The notes: generated by a model not told the origin, from the sequence alone. Shown: positions 42,520-52,449, counted from the first letter of the stretch. The stretch: DNA of 64,000 nt from Mycobacterium haemophilum DSM 44634 (GCF_000340435.2 NZ_CP011883.2:592607-656606); one strand, 5' to 3'. Translations and numbers: made by a program.

Positions 42520-44262
42520 TTAGTTCACGTCGTCCGGCGGCCGGTAGATCTTCGGCGCCTCGACATGTATCTGGCGGGTGACGGAGTCTTGATCCGGTGA
42601 GCCCCGAAAAATTCGAGGTGAGGAAGCCAGCTGCGGCATCACGGCGGTGGGTACCTGCCCTGCGTTGTCAGCGGTGTCGGGCATGCCGGTCGCGATACGA
42701 GTTGTTGGCGCAGCTGACGGCGAGACAGTGGCCGCCGGGACACGGCGCTTTGCCGCGTGGGCGGCACGGCGCCGCAGACGTCGGCCGGTGAGATGACCGG
42801 TGGTGACGGCAGCAACAAGGATGCCGAGGGCTAGCCAACACAGCACCACATCGAAGATGCTGGTGATCTGGTGGGCGAGATTGTTTCCGTAGATGGGGTT
42901 ATGCCACCCGCCGCCACCTGGCGGCGCTTGGAACCGTGGCGCCAACGCGATGCCCACAACAACCCGAGAAATGCTCATGGTGACGAGCAGTCCACACAGT
43001 GACGAGATCAGCCTCGCGGAGACCGAGGTGTTGGCCAGGTTGATGCGCAGCCAGATCGCAAGGACCGCGGTGGCCAAATCGAACGCGGCCAGCGTCATGG
43101 TGTCGTAGCGCGAGAAAGGGAAATTCAAACTCACCGCGACCACGAGGTCGGTGATCCTCATCAACACCGATCCCAAGCACCACACCGCGATAAGCAATAA
43201 GCCCTTTCGGGCTGCCACCCGCCGCGGGCTCTGGTCGTCTGGTGCGGCGCCGCGGTGGCCGTACAGTGCGAAAAGCGTTGGAGGCGCGAAAATCGCCGCG
43301 GCCGCGGCCCATGCCAAATAACCCTCGTAACCGACTCCCGCCGTCGAGGTGTTTTGCGCGATACCGTGGAACGCGTCGACGTCGCGGCCGATGGGAAGGC
43401 TCCACACCAGGACCCCAGCCGCCAGCGTCGACATCCCAAGCCCGGTGGTCGCGAGTCGGGACGCCTTGGTGCTGCGAAGAATCCAGCTGGACGCGACGAG
43501 GACAGCGGCGAGCGCCACCGAGCCGTACACCACTGCTGTCGCGATAACCGCGATGTTTTGCTTGCCAAAGTCAGACGAACCGCCCGAGTGCAACGCGTAC
43601 CTCACCCGCCAGCACGTGTTGAAAATGGTGCTCAGCGATGCACCGACCATCGACGCGTAGCCGATGATCTGAGCGGACCCCAGCCACCGCCGGTGCTCGT
43701 CATCGTCGGCGGCTGGGCCTCTGATGACCGGTTGCGCGCCCAACAGTGCGCCGGCGGCCCCCAGCCAGGCCCCCGGCCCGACACCACCGGGCACGTGCAC
43801 GGTGCCACCGGATCGGATCGCTTCGAACGCGTCGAAGACGACGAAGCCGAGCACTAACAGCAGGTAAGGGACGTTGAGTAACAGACGAAGCCGGCCGGCC
43901 AGGGCGGGCTTGAACCGAGCTCCAGACAACCTCCATGGGCCCACATAGGTGACGGCGATAGAACCGAGGGACAGCAGGGTTACCGCCCCCAGGAGCCCAA
44001 ACAACGGCACTTTGCTGGCGGGGATGCCGACACCGAAATACAGGTTCCACGGGAGGAACAGCGCAGTGACGACCAAAATAGCGGCGACCAGGTCGCGGAT
44101 GCGGTTCCACCGCTGGGTTGGCTGCCCGGTCGCGTGCTGGGTCCCAGCTGGCACGTCCTGACGTGACGTCTGGTCCGGACGTGGCGACGCCTGGCGTGTC
44201 TGCACGGTGTCGGCCTGCCGCCCGATCGGACCGGTAGGCGTGTCGTCGCTGCTCTGGCTCAC
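42520..44262 (-). CDS. Large multi-span membrane protein (Rv0537c-like)
   Basis: 580 residues from a GTG. A 50-residue polar, Gln/Pro/Thr-rich N terminus, then about 12 membrane segments (for example LVAAILVVTALFLPWNLYFG and LLLNVPYLLLVLGFVVFDAF), and a 90-residue basic cytoplasmic tail. It is about 100 residues longer than I recall for H37Rv. No transporter or enzyme motif recognised. Divergent from the Pro/Thr-repeat gene. Confidence 0.85.
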   Translation of the reverse strand: MSQSSDDTPTGPIGRQADTVQTRQASPRPDQTSRQDVPAGTQHATGQPTQRWNRIRDLVAAILVVTALFLPWNLYFGVGIPASKVPLFGLLGAVTLLSLGSIAVTYVGPWRLSGARFKPALAGRLRLLLNVPYLLLVLGFVVFDAFEAIRSGGTVHVPGGVGPGAWLGAAGALLGAQPVIRGPAADDDEHRRWLGSAQIIGYASMVGASLSTIFNTCWRVRYALHSGGSSDFGKQNIAVIATAVVYGSVALAAVLVASSWILRSTKASRLATTGLGMSTLAAGVLVWSLPIGRDVDAFHGIAQNTSTAGVGYEGYLAWAAAAAIFAPPTLFALYGHRGAAPDDQSPRRVAARKGLLLIAVWCLGSVLMRITDLVVAVSLNFPFSRYDTMTLAAFDLATAVLAIWLRINLANTSVSARLISSLCGLLVTMSISRVVVGIALAPRFQAPPGGGGWHNPIYGNNLAHQITSIFDVVLCWLALGILVAAVTTGHLTGRRLRRRAAHAAKRRVPAATVSPSAAPTTRIATGMPDTADNAGQVPTAVMPQLASSPRIFRGSPDQDSVTRQIHVEAPKIYRPPDDVN

Positions 44263-44575
44263 GATGCCCCCCGGGAATCACGGACGATTACTATTGGCGC
44301 TTGTTCGGTTGTGTGGCGAGGGACCACCCTACTCGGCTGACTGCACTGCTCGCTTGCGAACATATTCTCCGTTCGGACGCCGTGGCAGCGGCTGAGAACA
44401 GGAACTTCCGCGGAGGTAGCAGTCCCGCGGCGAACGTTCCGCCTTGGCAAACCTGGTTACGCTGCGCTCGGGGTGAACCTGGTCGCCTGAATGACTGATG
44501 CTACCGACGGTATCGCAGTGTAATGATGCCGGGACATTGCTGGTTACCGGGTGGCCAGGGCGAAGGAGAGCCGCG
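44263..44575. other. Divergent intergenic region
   Basis: 313 bp between two divergent genes. It must hold both promoters. I see GAGGTAGC-type purine patches and a CCGCGG pair but no convincing gene, repeat or RNA. AAGGAG near its end serves the downstream gene. Confidence 0.6.
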
Positions 44576-46438
44576 ATGGACGTCGTTTTGGGGGTTGCGG
44601 TCGCAGGCCCGATCGCCCGATTGGCGCTTGTCGGGTCGGGTGAGGTGATTGACCAATCCACTGTTGACCTGGCTGATAACCCTGTCCAGAAGTTGACCGA
44701 GACCGTGGTCGGCACGAATCAGCTGCTGGCCGATGCCACCCATCGACTGGTGGCCACGCGGCTGTGCTGGACCGATCATCCCAAAGCTGACCAGCTGCGG
44801 CAGGCGTTGGAGGATTCCGGTGTCTGGGACGTCGCGGTCCTGTCCGAGTCGGAGGCGGCGACGGCTCTGACGCGGGGAGGGCCCGGCGCGGTGCTGCTGG
44901 TCGGTGATGAGACGGCGACGCTGTCAGTGCCGGGTCCGGTGGCCGAAGACCAGGACGCGCCACCGACCCTGCTGGCCGCCGAGCCGCTGGCGGGCGCCGA
45001 TGTCAGCTCCACGTTGGACACCATGATGGCCCGGCTCAGCGACCAGCCCGGCGCTCCGACCGAGGTCTACCTGGTGGGTGCCGCTGCTGACCTCACCGCT
45101 GCTGACCTCACCGCGGTTGCTCACCAGATCGGCGACGCGTCGACCATGCGGGTAGAGGTTGCCGACGATCCCACGTTTGCGCTCGCGCGTGGCGCGGCGT
45201 TGGCCGCCGCGCCCGTGGCGTGCGGCGCGACGATGGCCCAGCCGGCGCTGGCGGCTGGACTGGCGGCTGGAGAGGAAACCACCATTGTGCCCGCGGCTGA
45301 ATTCGCCGCCGCGGTCGGTGAGGAACCGCAGCTGGCGTACTCGATGGCCGGCGATGCCGAGTTGCTGCCGGCCGATATGGACGAATTTGATCGTGATTTC
45401 GGGGGATACGTCGATGCTGAAGCCGAGACCAGCGCACTGCGGTTGAGCAGACGGTCATTACTGATCAGCAACGCTGTCGTCGCATTCGCGGTCATCGGGT
45501 TCGCTTCGTTGGCTGTCGCGGTGACCATCGCCATCCGGCCGACCGCGAGTCAAGCGCCGGTGGTGGGTCACCAGAACGCGGCCCCGGGAAAGTTCATGCC
45601 CCTATTGCCGACGCAGCAGCAGGCGCCGGTGCCGCCGCCCCCGCCCGATCAGCCCAACGCTGGTTTCCAAGGCGGCACCATTCCGGCTGTCGGGGGCTCG
45701 GTTCCTCAGCCAGCAACGTCGCCCGGCGTGGGGGGAACGCCGGCTGCTCCGGTCCCGGCGCCCGGTGCTCCGCCTAACCCAAACCTTCCGCTCCCCGTCC
45801 CGGTGCCGGTGCCGGTTATCGTTCCTTTCCCAGGCTGGTGGCCGCAGCCGCCGGTGCCGACGGCCCCCAGCTACACAACGCCGACGACAACTCCGATGAC
45901 GCCGGTCACGCCGACGACGCCGACGACGCCCACGACACCGGTCACGCCCACGACGCCGACGACGCCCACGACGCCGACGACGCCCACGACGCCGGTCACG
46001 CCGACGACACCGACGACACCGGCGACACCGACGACACCGACGACACCGGCGACACCGGTCACGCCGACGACACCGACGACACCGGTCACACCCACGACGC
46101 CGGTCACGCCGACGACACCGACGACACCGGCGACACCGACGACACCGACGACACCGGCGACACCGGTCACGCCGACGACACCGACGACACCGGTCACACC
46201 CACGACGCCGACGGCAGAGCCGACCACGCCGACGACCCAGGCGCCGATAGAGCCGACAACTCAGACGTCGATAGAGCCGACGACCCAGGCGTCGATAGAG
46301 CCGACGACCCAGGCGTCGTTGCCAACAAACGAAATGACTGAGGCGCCGACGCACACACAAACGCAGGAGACCGTGGCCCCGAAGCCGGAGACCCCGTCGG
46401 AGTCGCATGGCTCCGGGGGCCATGATTTCGGGTTCTAA
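44576..46438 (+). CDS. Pro/Thr-repeat membrane protein (Rv0538-like, DUF7159-type)
   Basis: 620 residues. An N-terminal domain (1-270) of actin-like/ASKHA flavour (VVLGVAVAGPIARLALVGSG; AVLLVGDETATLSV) is followed by one membrane segment (LLISNAVVAFAVIGFASLAV, about 305). The external part is Pro-rich (QQQAPVPPPPPDQP) and then consists of about 40 TTP/VTP repeats, ending in IEPTTQ repeats. The external repeat region is probably extended and may be O-mannosylated or span the cell wall. ATG 44576 has AAGGAG 9 nt upstream. Longer than the 548 residues I recall in H37Rv, because of repeat growth. Confidence 0.9.
   Translation: MDVVLGVAVAGPIARLALVGSGEVIDQSTVDLADNPVQKLTETVVGTNQLLADATHRLVATRLCWTDHPKADQLRQALEDSGVWDVAVLSESEAATALTRGGPGAVLLVGDETATLSVPGPVAEDQDAPPTLLAAEPLAGADVSSTLDTMMARLSDQPGAPTEVYLVGAAADLTAADLTAVAHQIGDASTMRVEVADDPTFALARGAALAAAPVACGATMAQPALAAGLAAGEETTIVPAAEFAAAVGEEPQLAYSMAGDAELLPADMDEFDRDFGGYVDAEAETSALRLSRRSLLISNAVVAFAVIGFASLAVAVTIAIRPTASQAPVVGHQNAAPGKFMPLLPTQQQAPVPPPPPDQPNAGFQGGTIPAVGGSVPQPATSPGVGGTPAAPVPAPGAPPNPNLPLPVPVPVPVIVPFPGWWPQPPVPTAPSYTTPTTTPMTPVTPTTPTTPTTPVTPTTPTTPTTPTTPTTPVTPTTPTTPATPTTPTTPATPVTPTTPTTPVTPTTPVTPTTPTTPATPTTPTTPATPVTPTTPTTPVTPTTPTAEPTTPTTQAPIEPTTQTSIEPTTQASIEPTTQASLPTNEMTEAPTHTQTQETVAPKPETPSESHGSGGHDFGF
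45991..46206 (+). repeat. Two exact 108-bp tandem copies in the Pro/Thr repeat
   Basis: The block starting GCCGGTCACGCC at 45991 recurs base-for-base at 46099, so 36 residues are repeated perfectly. It sits within a longer degenerate 9-12-bp repeat tract (45890-46215) coding for TTP/VTP/ATP units. The identity implies recent duplication and length variation between strains. Confidence 0.88.
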
Positions 46439-46601
46439 TCGAGGGTCAAGCTGCACCGGCAGAGTGGTGGCGTCGGCTGGCGCGCATCGTGGGCCTCGCG
46501 GTTCCATGGGCCACGACAGCACCGCTACATCGGCGTCGATGTGCGCTCTACCGGCGAGCACGTCGGCCCGATGCGGTGTATCCGGGCTAGGGTCGGATGC
46601 C

Positions 46602-47258
46602 GTGCCTGATGATGTGGTGACCGTCGTGCTGCCGTGTCTCAACGAGGAGGAGTCGCTGCCGGCGGTGCTGGCCGCGATTCCCGCTGGCTATCGGGTGCTG
46701 GTCGTGGACAATAACAGCACCGATGACACCGCCGGGGTCGCTGCTCGTCATGGCGCTCAGGTGGTTGCCGAACCGCGGCCCGGATACGGCTCGGCGGTGC
46801 ACGCCGGTGTGGTCGCCGCGTCGACTCCGATCGTGGCGGTGATCGACGCCGACGGCTCGATGGATGCCGGTGACTTGCCCCGGCTCGTCGCCGCGCTCGA
46901 CGAGGACACGGATCTGGTGATCGGCCGGCGGCGGCCGGTGCCCGGGCTGTATTGGCCGTGGGTCGCCCGGCTGGGCACCGTGGTGATGAGCTGGCGACTG
47001 CGCACCCGTCACCGCCTGCCGGTGCACGACATCGCACCAATGCGCGTCGCATGGCGGGAGGCGCTGCTGAATCTGGGTGTCGCCGACAGACGGTCGGGGT
47101 ATCCGCTGGAACTGCTGGTTCGCGCCGCAGCTGCTGGGTGGCGGGTAGTCGAGCTCGACGTCAGCTACGGCCCCAGGACGGGCGGTAAATCCAAGGTCAG
47201 CGGTTCACTGCGGGGCAGTATTACCGCAATCGTGGACTTCTGGAAGGTGATTTCATGA
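46602..47258 (+). CDS. Family 2 glycosyltransferase (Rv0539-like)
   Basis: About 218 residues, GT-A fold related to dolichyl/polyprenyl-phosphate sugar synthases. TVVLPCLNEEESLPAVL is the nucleotide-sugar segment and AVIDADGSMDAGD is the DxD region. Probably loads a sugar on a polyprenyl phosphate. GTG 46602 is used; GTG at 46617 (nearer the M. tuberculosis start) is equally possible. The stop overlaps the next start (ATGA). Confidence 0.88.
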   Translation: MPDDVVTVVLPCLNEEESLPAVLAAIPAGYRVLVVDNNSTDDTAGVAARHGAQVVAEPRPGYGSAVHAGVVAASTPIVAVIDADGSMDAGDLPRLVAALDEDTDLVIGRRRPVPGLYWPWVARLGTVVMSWRLRTRHRLPVHDIAPMRVAWREALLNLGVADRRSGYPLELLVRAAAAGWRVVELDVSYGPRTGGKSKVSGSLRGSITAIVDFWKVIS

Positions 47259-47926
47259 GCGGCCTGCCGGTGACCCTGCTGGTGGTCGCCAAAGCGCCGG
47301 AACCCGGCCGGGTCAAGACGCGGCTGGCCGCCGCCGTCGGTGACCGGCTCGCCGCCGACATCGCCGCCGCCGCGCTGCTCGACACGTTGGACGCGGCGGC
47401 GGCCACGCCGGTCGCCGCGCGGGTGTTGGCGCTCACCGGTGACCTCGACACCGCCGCGCGTGCCGCTGAGATCCGTCAGCGGGTCGAGTCGTTCACGGTG
47501 ATCGAGCAGCGCGGCGATGACTTCGCCGACCGGCTCGCCAACGCGCACATCGATTCGGCTGACCAGGCCGGTGGGCATCCGGTGCTGCAAATCGGGATGG
47601 ATACTCCGCAGGTGACCGCCGAGCTGCTGGCCAATTGTGCATGCCGGCTGCTCAACACGCCAGCCGTGCTGGGGTTGGCCCATGACGGCGGTTGGTGGGT
47701 GCTCGGGGTGCAGACATCGGCGATGGCCGAATGTCTACGCGCAGTTCCGATGTCGCAGCCCGATACTGGAGAGCTCACGTTAAAGGCGTTGCATAGCAAC
47801 GCTATCGATGTGACCTCGGTGGATCCTCTGGCCGATTTCGACTTCGTCGACGACATCGCCGCGGTCCGCGATGCCTGCGCACCCGCCAGTCGCTTCGCAC
47901 GGGCCACCCGCGCAGCCGGACTCTGA
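47255..47926 (+). CDS. DUF2064/TIGR04282 glycosyltransferase-like protein (Rv0540-like)
   Basis: 223 residues. LLVVAKAPEPGRVKTRLAAAVG is characteristic of the arsenosugar/CofC-like nucleotidyl or glycosyl transferase family, and QIGMDTPQVTAEL supplies the metal site. Partner of the GT2 gene upstream (4-base overlap), likely in the same glycolipid pathway. Convergent with the GT-C-like gene. Confidence 0.88.
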   Translation: MSGLPVTLLVVAKAPEPGRVKTRLAAAVGDRLAADIAAAALLDTLDAAAATPVAARVLALTGDLDTAARAAEIRQRVESFTVIEQRGDDFADRLANAHIDSADQAGGHPVLQIGMDTPQVTAELLANCACRLLNTPAVLGLAHDGGWWVLGVQTSAMAECLRAVPMSQPDTGELTLKALHSNAIDVTSVDPLADFDFVDDIAAVRDACAPASRFARATRAAGL

Positions 47927-47949
47927 GCAAGGTATCGAGTCACAGTCGC

Positions 47950-49314
47950 CTACCAGTTCGTGAAGATGATGGTGTTCAAAAGCAGGGCGCCGGCGGCATT
48001 GAGTGCCAGCCACAGTCGGTGTGAACGCGCTGGCAGCAGCGCGGGCGCCGCGGTGAGCCAGATGGTGAAAGGCAGCCAAATCCGTTCGGTTTCAGCCTTG
48101 CTCAGCATGCTCAAGTCAGCGCATAGGATGGCTGCCAGCATCGCCAGCAGCAGCACATGCAAGCTGGACCGCTGACGGATGGCGGCCAGGTTGAACACCC
48201 GGCTGACTCCCGCGACGCTGCCCAGCCCGATCGCGCACACCGCGCACGCCAGATTGGCCCACGACCAATACTGGAACGGCCGGTCCTTAGCAATCCCCTG
48301 CCAATAACGCTGTTGCACAAGGTTGTAGCCATCGAACCAGTAGAACCCCGCAACGGCAAAAGCGACTGCCACCGCCACTGCGGCCAGCACAGCCGGGCCG
48401 AGTGCCTGCAGGGCCGCCCTGAAGTTGGCCTGTGCGTGGCGGGAGCCAACCAGTACTGCCAATGCCGGAAGCCCCATCAACATGAGGCCGTAATTGAGGA
48501 AAACTCCCCAGCCGAGCAGCAGACCCGCGCCGGCTGCGGCGAGCGCGGGGAACTCCACCGTACGGTGTACCGCCAGCGCCAACAGCGCGATACCCCATGC
48601 CGCGACCCCGGCGAAGTATCCGTCCGCGGAGACCGCGACCCAGATCGCCGTGGGCGCTACCGTGACGAACGGGGCTGCCCGTCGCGCCGTAGCCTCGTCG
48701 GCCAGCGCGCGGACGGCGATCACTATGGCCGCCGCCGCGCTGGACCCGACCAGCAAGCACAGCAGCCCGGCCCAGGCACCGCCGTGCAGGCCGATCCGGT
48801 CCAGCCACACGAACGTCAGCAGCGCACCCGGCGGATGCCCCGACACATGCGTGGTCCAGGAGCTGGGCTGGAAGTCGAGGATGCGACTGGCGAACATGCG
48901 CAGCGTTGCTGGGATGTCGGTGACGCCGGGCACTTCCCACAGATACTCATCCCTGGTGGTTAACCGGCCGGCGAAGCCTCGCTGCCAGCCGTCGATCATG
49001 GCCAGCGAAAAGGCCCAGCTGCAGGCGGTGGCCCAGGTGCCCAGCGTCAGCACTCGCCACGAAAGACGTTGTGCCACGGTTGGCCCCCACGCCACGGCGG
49101 CTACCGCAATGAGAATCGCCGGCACGATTCCCCAGCAGGCATGGACGTCCCAATAGCCGAAGATCGGTGCGGCGCCGGCGTGCATGGCAAACCGCTCCAG
49201 CCCGGTGTCTCGCCGCGGATTGATGCCCCAGTGCAATCGCGGCAGCATGAACGCGGCCGCGACCAGGACGACCGCGGCTGCCACGGACAATGCCTCTCGG
49301 CGACCGATCTTCAC
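47950..49314 (-). CDS. Polytopic membrane protein, probable GT-C mannosyltransferase-like (Rv0541c-like)
   Basis: 454 residues from a GTG, with about 11 membrane segments. The first external loop after the N-terminal segment and the Arg/Asp content resemble GT-C polyprenyl-phosphate sugar transferases, but the DxD is not clear, so the call is tentative. Same strand as menE, 11 bp downstream of it. Might use the polyprenyl sugar made by the convergent GT2. Confidence 0.8.
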   Translation of the reverse strand: MKIGRREALSVAAAVVLVAAAFMLPRLHWGINPRRDTGLERFAMHAGAAPIFGYWDVHACWGIVPAILIAVAAVAWGPTVAQRLSWRVLTLGTWATACSWAFSLAMIDGWQRGFAGRLTTRDEYLWEVPGVTDIPATLRMFASRILDFQPSSWTTHVSGHPPGALLTFVWLDRIGLHGGAWAGLLCLLVGSSAAAAIVIAVRALADEATARRAAPFVTVAPTAIWVAVSADGYFAGVAAWGIALLALAVHRTVEFPALAAAGAGLLLGWGVFLNYGLMLMGLPALAVLVGSRHAQANFRAALQALGPAVLAAVAVAVAFAVAGFYWFDGYNLVQQRYWQGIAKDRPFQYWSWANLACAVCAIGLGSVAGVSRVFNLAAIRQRSSLHVLLLAMLAAILCADLSMLSKAETERIWLPFTIWLTAAPALLPARSHRLWLALNAAGALLLNTIIFTNW

Positions 49315-49325
49315 GATCGGTCAGC

Positions 49326-50447
49326 CTATTGACCGGACCTGTCGAACCGGCGCACCAACGCGGTGCGGTCGACCTTTCCAATGCCACGTCGTGGTAGTGC
49401 GTCGACGATGTGCAGCTCGCGTGGTGCGGCCGCGGCGTCCAGCCTGCGGGTGACAAGGGCGCGCAGCATGTCCAGCGTCGGCGGTGCGCAACCGTCGGTC
49501 AGTACCACCGCGGCGACTACCCGCTGACCTAGGCGGTCGTCGGCAAGTCCGAAGACCGCACAGTCGCTGACCGCGGGGTGGGTGCACAGCGCGGCCTCGA
49601 CCGGCCCTGGCAGCACGGTCAACCCGCCGGTGCTGATCGCGTCGTCGGCCCGACCCAGCACTGTCAGCACGCCCGCGCCATCGATAGTGCCGAGATCGTC
49701 GGTGTGGAACCAGCCCGGTTCGGCGAACGGGTCGGGCGTGACCGGATTGCGATAGCCCTTGGCCAGCGTCGCGCCACCGATCATGATGTGGCCATTGACC
49801 AGCACGCGTAGCCGCACGCCGTCCAGCGGGACACCGTCATACACGCAACCTCCCGCAGTCTCGCTCATTCCGTAGGTGCGGACCACCACGATGCCGGCCG
49901 CTGTCGCGGCGTCCAGGATCGGCCGGGGAGCTGGTCCGCCACCAATGAGGACGGCATCCAATTCGGCGAGCGCGGCCGTGGCCGCCGAGTCGGTGAGCGC
50001 CTTGGCTAGCTGCGCAGCGACCAGTGACGTGTATCGCCGGCCTGGGCTCAATCGGCCCACCGCGTCCGGCAGTTCGGCGATGTCAAACCCGGCAGAGACG
50101 TCCAGCTCGACGGGCACCGAACCGGCCAGCGCGCTGCGCACCAGCACCTGCAGCCCGGCGATGTGATACGGCGGCAACGCCAGCAGCCAGCTGCCCGGAC
50201 CGCCAAGACGGTCGTGGGTGGCCGACGCGCTGGCAGTCAAGGCGGCGGCGGTCAGTAAGGCGCCCTTGGGCGCACCTGTCGTTCCCGACGTGGTGGCCAC
50301 CAGAGCCACATCGTCGTCGATCTCTTCGCCCACTCGTAAACCCACGCGCAAAGCACGCAGCGCGGCGGTGGGTTCATGCTGGGCCGGCACCACCACCATC
50401 GCGGGATCGCGGCCATCCAGGATCCGTTCCAGCGTGGGCAGCAGCAA
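49326..50447 (-). CDS. menE: O-succinylbenzoate-CoA ligase
   Basis: 373 residues. Activates o-succinylbenzoate with ATP and CoA before MenB. The AMP-binding motif TTSGTTGAPKGALL is near residue 53, YGMSETAGGCVYDG and the hinge region GRADDAISTGG follow, and the catalytic Lys is in RRGIGKVDRTALVRR. It lacks most of the N-terminal subdomain of typical acyl-CoA ligases, as in M. tuberculosis. The TTG start at 50447 is uncertain; later in-frame starts exist. 44 bp after the DUF3349 gene. Confidence 0.92.
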   Translation of the reverse strand: MLLPTLERILDGRDPAMVVVPAQHEPTAALRALRVGLRVGEEIDDDVALVATTSGTTGAPKGALLTAAALTASASATHDRLGGPGSWLLALPPYHIAGLQVLVRSALAGSVPVELDVSAGFDIAELPDAVGRLSPGRRYTSLVAAQLAKALTDSAATAALAELDAVLIGGGPAPRPILDAATAAGIVVVRTYGMSETAGGCVYDGVPLDGVRLRVLVNGHIMIGGATLAKGYRNPVTPDPFAEPGWFHTDDLGTIDGAGVLTVLGRADDAISTGGLTVLPGPVEAALCTHPAVSDCAVFGLADDRLGQRVVAAVVLTDGCAPPTLDMLRALVTRRLDAAAAPRELHIVDALPRRGIGKVDRTALVRRFDRSGQ

Positions 50448-50491
50448 CGGGGCTGCGGATCCGGACGTGACGCTAAGCGAGCGCAGGACGG

Positions 50492-50794
50492 CTATGCGGG
50501 CTCTCCGTTGTCGCGCGCGTCATCGAGCGGCCAGCCCTTGGCGGCCAACCGTGTCCGCACCCGTTCGATGTCCTGCGGTGACGGCAGCTCGTCGGTGAGC
50601 TGGCTGATCAGCACACCGATGTCGATCTTGTCGAACTCGCCGCGCCGGATCACCTCTCTGGCGACGAGTTTCACCTCGTCGTTGGTCAGTCGGCGGGCGA
50701 GCAGCGCGAGCACCGCGAAGGTATCGGTCGCTGGGATGCCTTCCGGATACCCCGCGCGCAGCCACGAGACGATTGAAGTCAGGAATCGGTTCAC
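50492..50794 (-). CDS. DUF3349 protein (Rv0543c-like)
   Basis: 100 residues, all-helical. NRFLTSIVSWLRAGYPEGIP and a second helical half with VLISQLTDELPSPQDIERVR are characteristic of this mycobacterial family. Function unknown. Upstream of menE in the same direction. Confidence 0.9.
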   Translation of the reverse strand: MNRFLTSIVSWLRAGYPEGIPATDTFAVLALLARRLTNDEVKLVAREVIRRGEFDKIDIGVLISQLTDELPSPQDIERVRTRLAAKGWPLDDARDNGEPA

Positions 50795-50823
50795 TATGCT
50801 GCAATTCTGCGCAGTCGGTGCAA

Positions 50824-51111
50824 CTAGGGCTTAGTTCCCAGGAACGGGTAATGGGTGTGATGCGCGATGAAGTCTTTGGCGATGTAGAGCACCCCGAGGA
50901 TGACCACCGTAAGAACCACCGCGTAGATCACCCAAGCGAGTGTAACGAGGATCGGCTTGCGGCGTGGGGCGGCGCCGCTGGTGCTGACGTCTGCAGCGCC
51001 GTCGGCGTGCAGCCGGATCCCGAGCGCGAACAGCCCCGGCAGTGCCGCACCGGCCAGCATGCTGAAGAGCAGGATCTTGAGGGTGGCCTCGTAGTTGAAC
51101 CAGGCGCTCAT
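50824..51111 (-). CDS. Small two-span membrane protein coupled to PitA (Rv0544c-like)
   Basis: 95 residues with two membrane segments (ILLFSMLAGAALPGLFALGI; LAWVIYAVVLTVVILGVLYI). Its ATG overlaps the pitA stop (ATGA), so it may help the phosphate transporter. Function unknown. Confidence 0.87.
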   Translation of the reverse strand: MSAWFNYEATLKILLFSMLAGAALPGLFALGIRLHADGAADVSTSGAAPRRKPILVTLAWVIYAVVLTVVILGVLYIAKDFIAHHTHYPFLGTKP

Positions 51112-52352
51112 GAGGCGTTCCTTACGCCAACCGTGTGGTGACCGGAGCGGTATCGAGGCAGGGTGGCAGTCAATTTAGGGCCCATATTGGAGGGGGGCTG
51201 GTGGTTGTCCGAACCGTCGAGCCCAGCGGTCAGGCTGCCTTCCCAATTGTCGTTGACGTTCTTGTGGTCGACCTTGACCTTGCGTGACCGGATGTAGATG
51301 GCCACAGAGACCGCGACCAACAGCGAGAACCCGATGATCGCGCCGGGATAACCACCGATGAGATGCACGATCCAGTAGGTGACTGCTCCCACCGAACCAG
51401 CCAACGGAAGCGTGACCAGCCACGCGGTTGCCATCCGGCCAGCCACGCCCCACCGGACCTCGCCGCCGGGTTTGCCCAACCCGCTGCCCAGCACCGAACC
51501 GGTGCAGACTTGGGTCGTGGACAGCGCGTAGCCAAAGTGGGCGGACAACAGAATGACCGCGGCTGAGGACGATTCGGCGGCCATGCCTTGCGGCGACTTG
51601 ATCTCCACCAGCCCCTTGCCCAAGGTGCGGATGATTCGCCAGCCGCCCAAGTAGGTACCCGCGGCCATGGCTATCGCGCAACACACGATGACCCACAGCG
51701 GCGGCATGGAGGCGGTCTTGCTCACTGCTCCGTAGGACATCAGCGCCAGGAAGATCACGCCCATCGTCTTCTGTGCGTCATTGGTCCCGTGTGCCAGCGA
51801 AACCAGCGACGCCGAGCCGATCTGGCCGCGTCGGAACCCGGTCTCGGTGCGCATGGCCGGAACACCGCGGGTGATCGCGTAGACCAACCAGGTGGCTACC
51901 GCCCCAACAACGATGGCCAGCAACGCGGCAATGATGGCCGGGATGATCACCTTGGAGATGACGCCGCTCCAGATCACCCCGTGACCGCCGACAGCCGCGA
52001 TCGTGGCGCCGACGATACCGCCGATCAACGCGTGCGAGGAACTCGACGGGATACCGAGAAGCCAGGTCAGCAAATTCCAGACGATGCCGCCAACCAGGCC
52101 GGCGAACACCAGTTCCAGCGTTACCAGATCCGCCTCGATCAGACCCTTGGCAATCGTGGCTGCGACGGCAGTAGACAAGAACGCGCCGATCAGGTTCAGG
52201 ATGGCGGAGAGGGACACCGCCACTTTTGGTGCCAGCGCACCACTGGCGATCGAGGTCGCCATGGCGTTGCCGGTGTCGTGGAAGCCGTTGGTGAAGTCGA
52301 AGGCCAGTGCCGTGATCACGACAATGATCAAGAGGAACAAATTGATGTTCAC
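51108..52352 (-). CDS. pitA: Low-affinity inorganic phosphate transporter PitA
   Basis: 414 residues, PiT family. The two inverted family repeats are seen as ALAFDFTNGFHDTGNAMATS (residues about 14-33) and SLAHGTNDAQKTMGVIFLAL. Also LGIPSSSSHALIGG. About ten membrane segments; the last 60 residues are polar. Imports metal-phosphate with protons. GTG 52352 chosen by family N terminus (MNINLFLLI); the frame opens at 52379. Confidence 0.95.
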   Translation of the reverse strand: MNINLFLLIIVVITALAFDFTNGFHDTGNAMATSIASGALAPKVAVSLSAILNLIGAFLSTAVAATIAKGLIEADLVTLELVFAGLVGGIVWNLLTWLLGIPSSSSHALIGGIVGATIAAVGGHGVIWSGVISKVIIPAIIAALLAIVVGAVATWLVYAITRGVPAMRTETGFRRGQIGSASLVSLAHGTNDAQKTMGVIFLALMSYGAVSKTASMPPLWVIVCCAIAMAAGTYLGGWRIIRTLGKGLVEIKSPQGMAAESSSAAVILLSAHFGYALSTTQVCTGSVLGSGLGKPGGEVRWGVAGRMATAWLVTLPLAGSVGAVTYWIVHLIGGYPGAIIGFSLLVAVSVAIYIRSRKVKVDHKNVNDNWEGSLTAGLDGSDNHQPPSNMGPKLTATLPRYRSGHHTVGVRNAS

Positions 52353-52449
52353 AGCGCCTGATTCTCGTGGTCGGGGCAATCCGTTGTCGAATTAGCTGGA
52401 GCACGAATCGCAGGTAAGCTGCGACCCGTCGTCAGATGTTACCGTGCAA

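Noticed and set aside
45838..46341. Long Asp/Ala-rich and, on the other strand, Val/Gly-rich open frames across the Pro/Thr repeat
   Set aside because: A repeat built from codon-length units without stops opens several frames at once. Only the frame continuing the N-terminal domain is coding.
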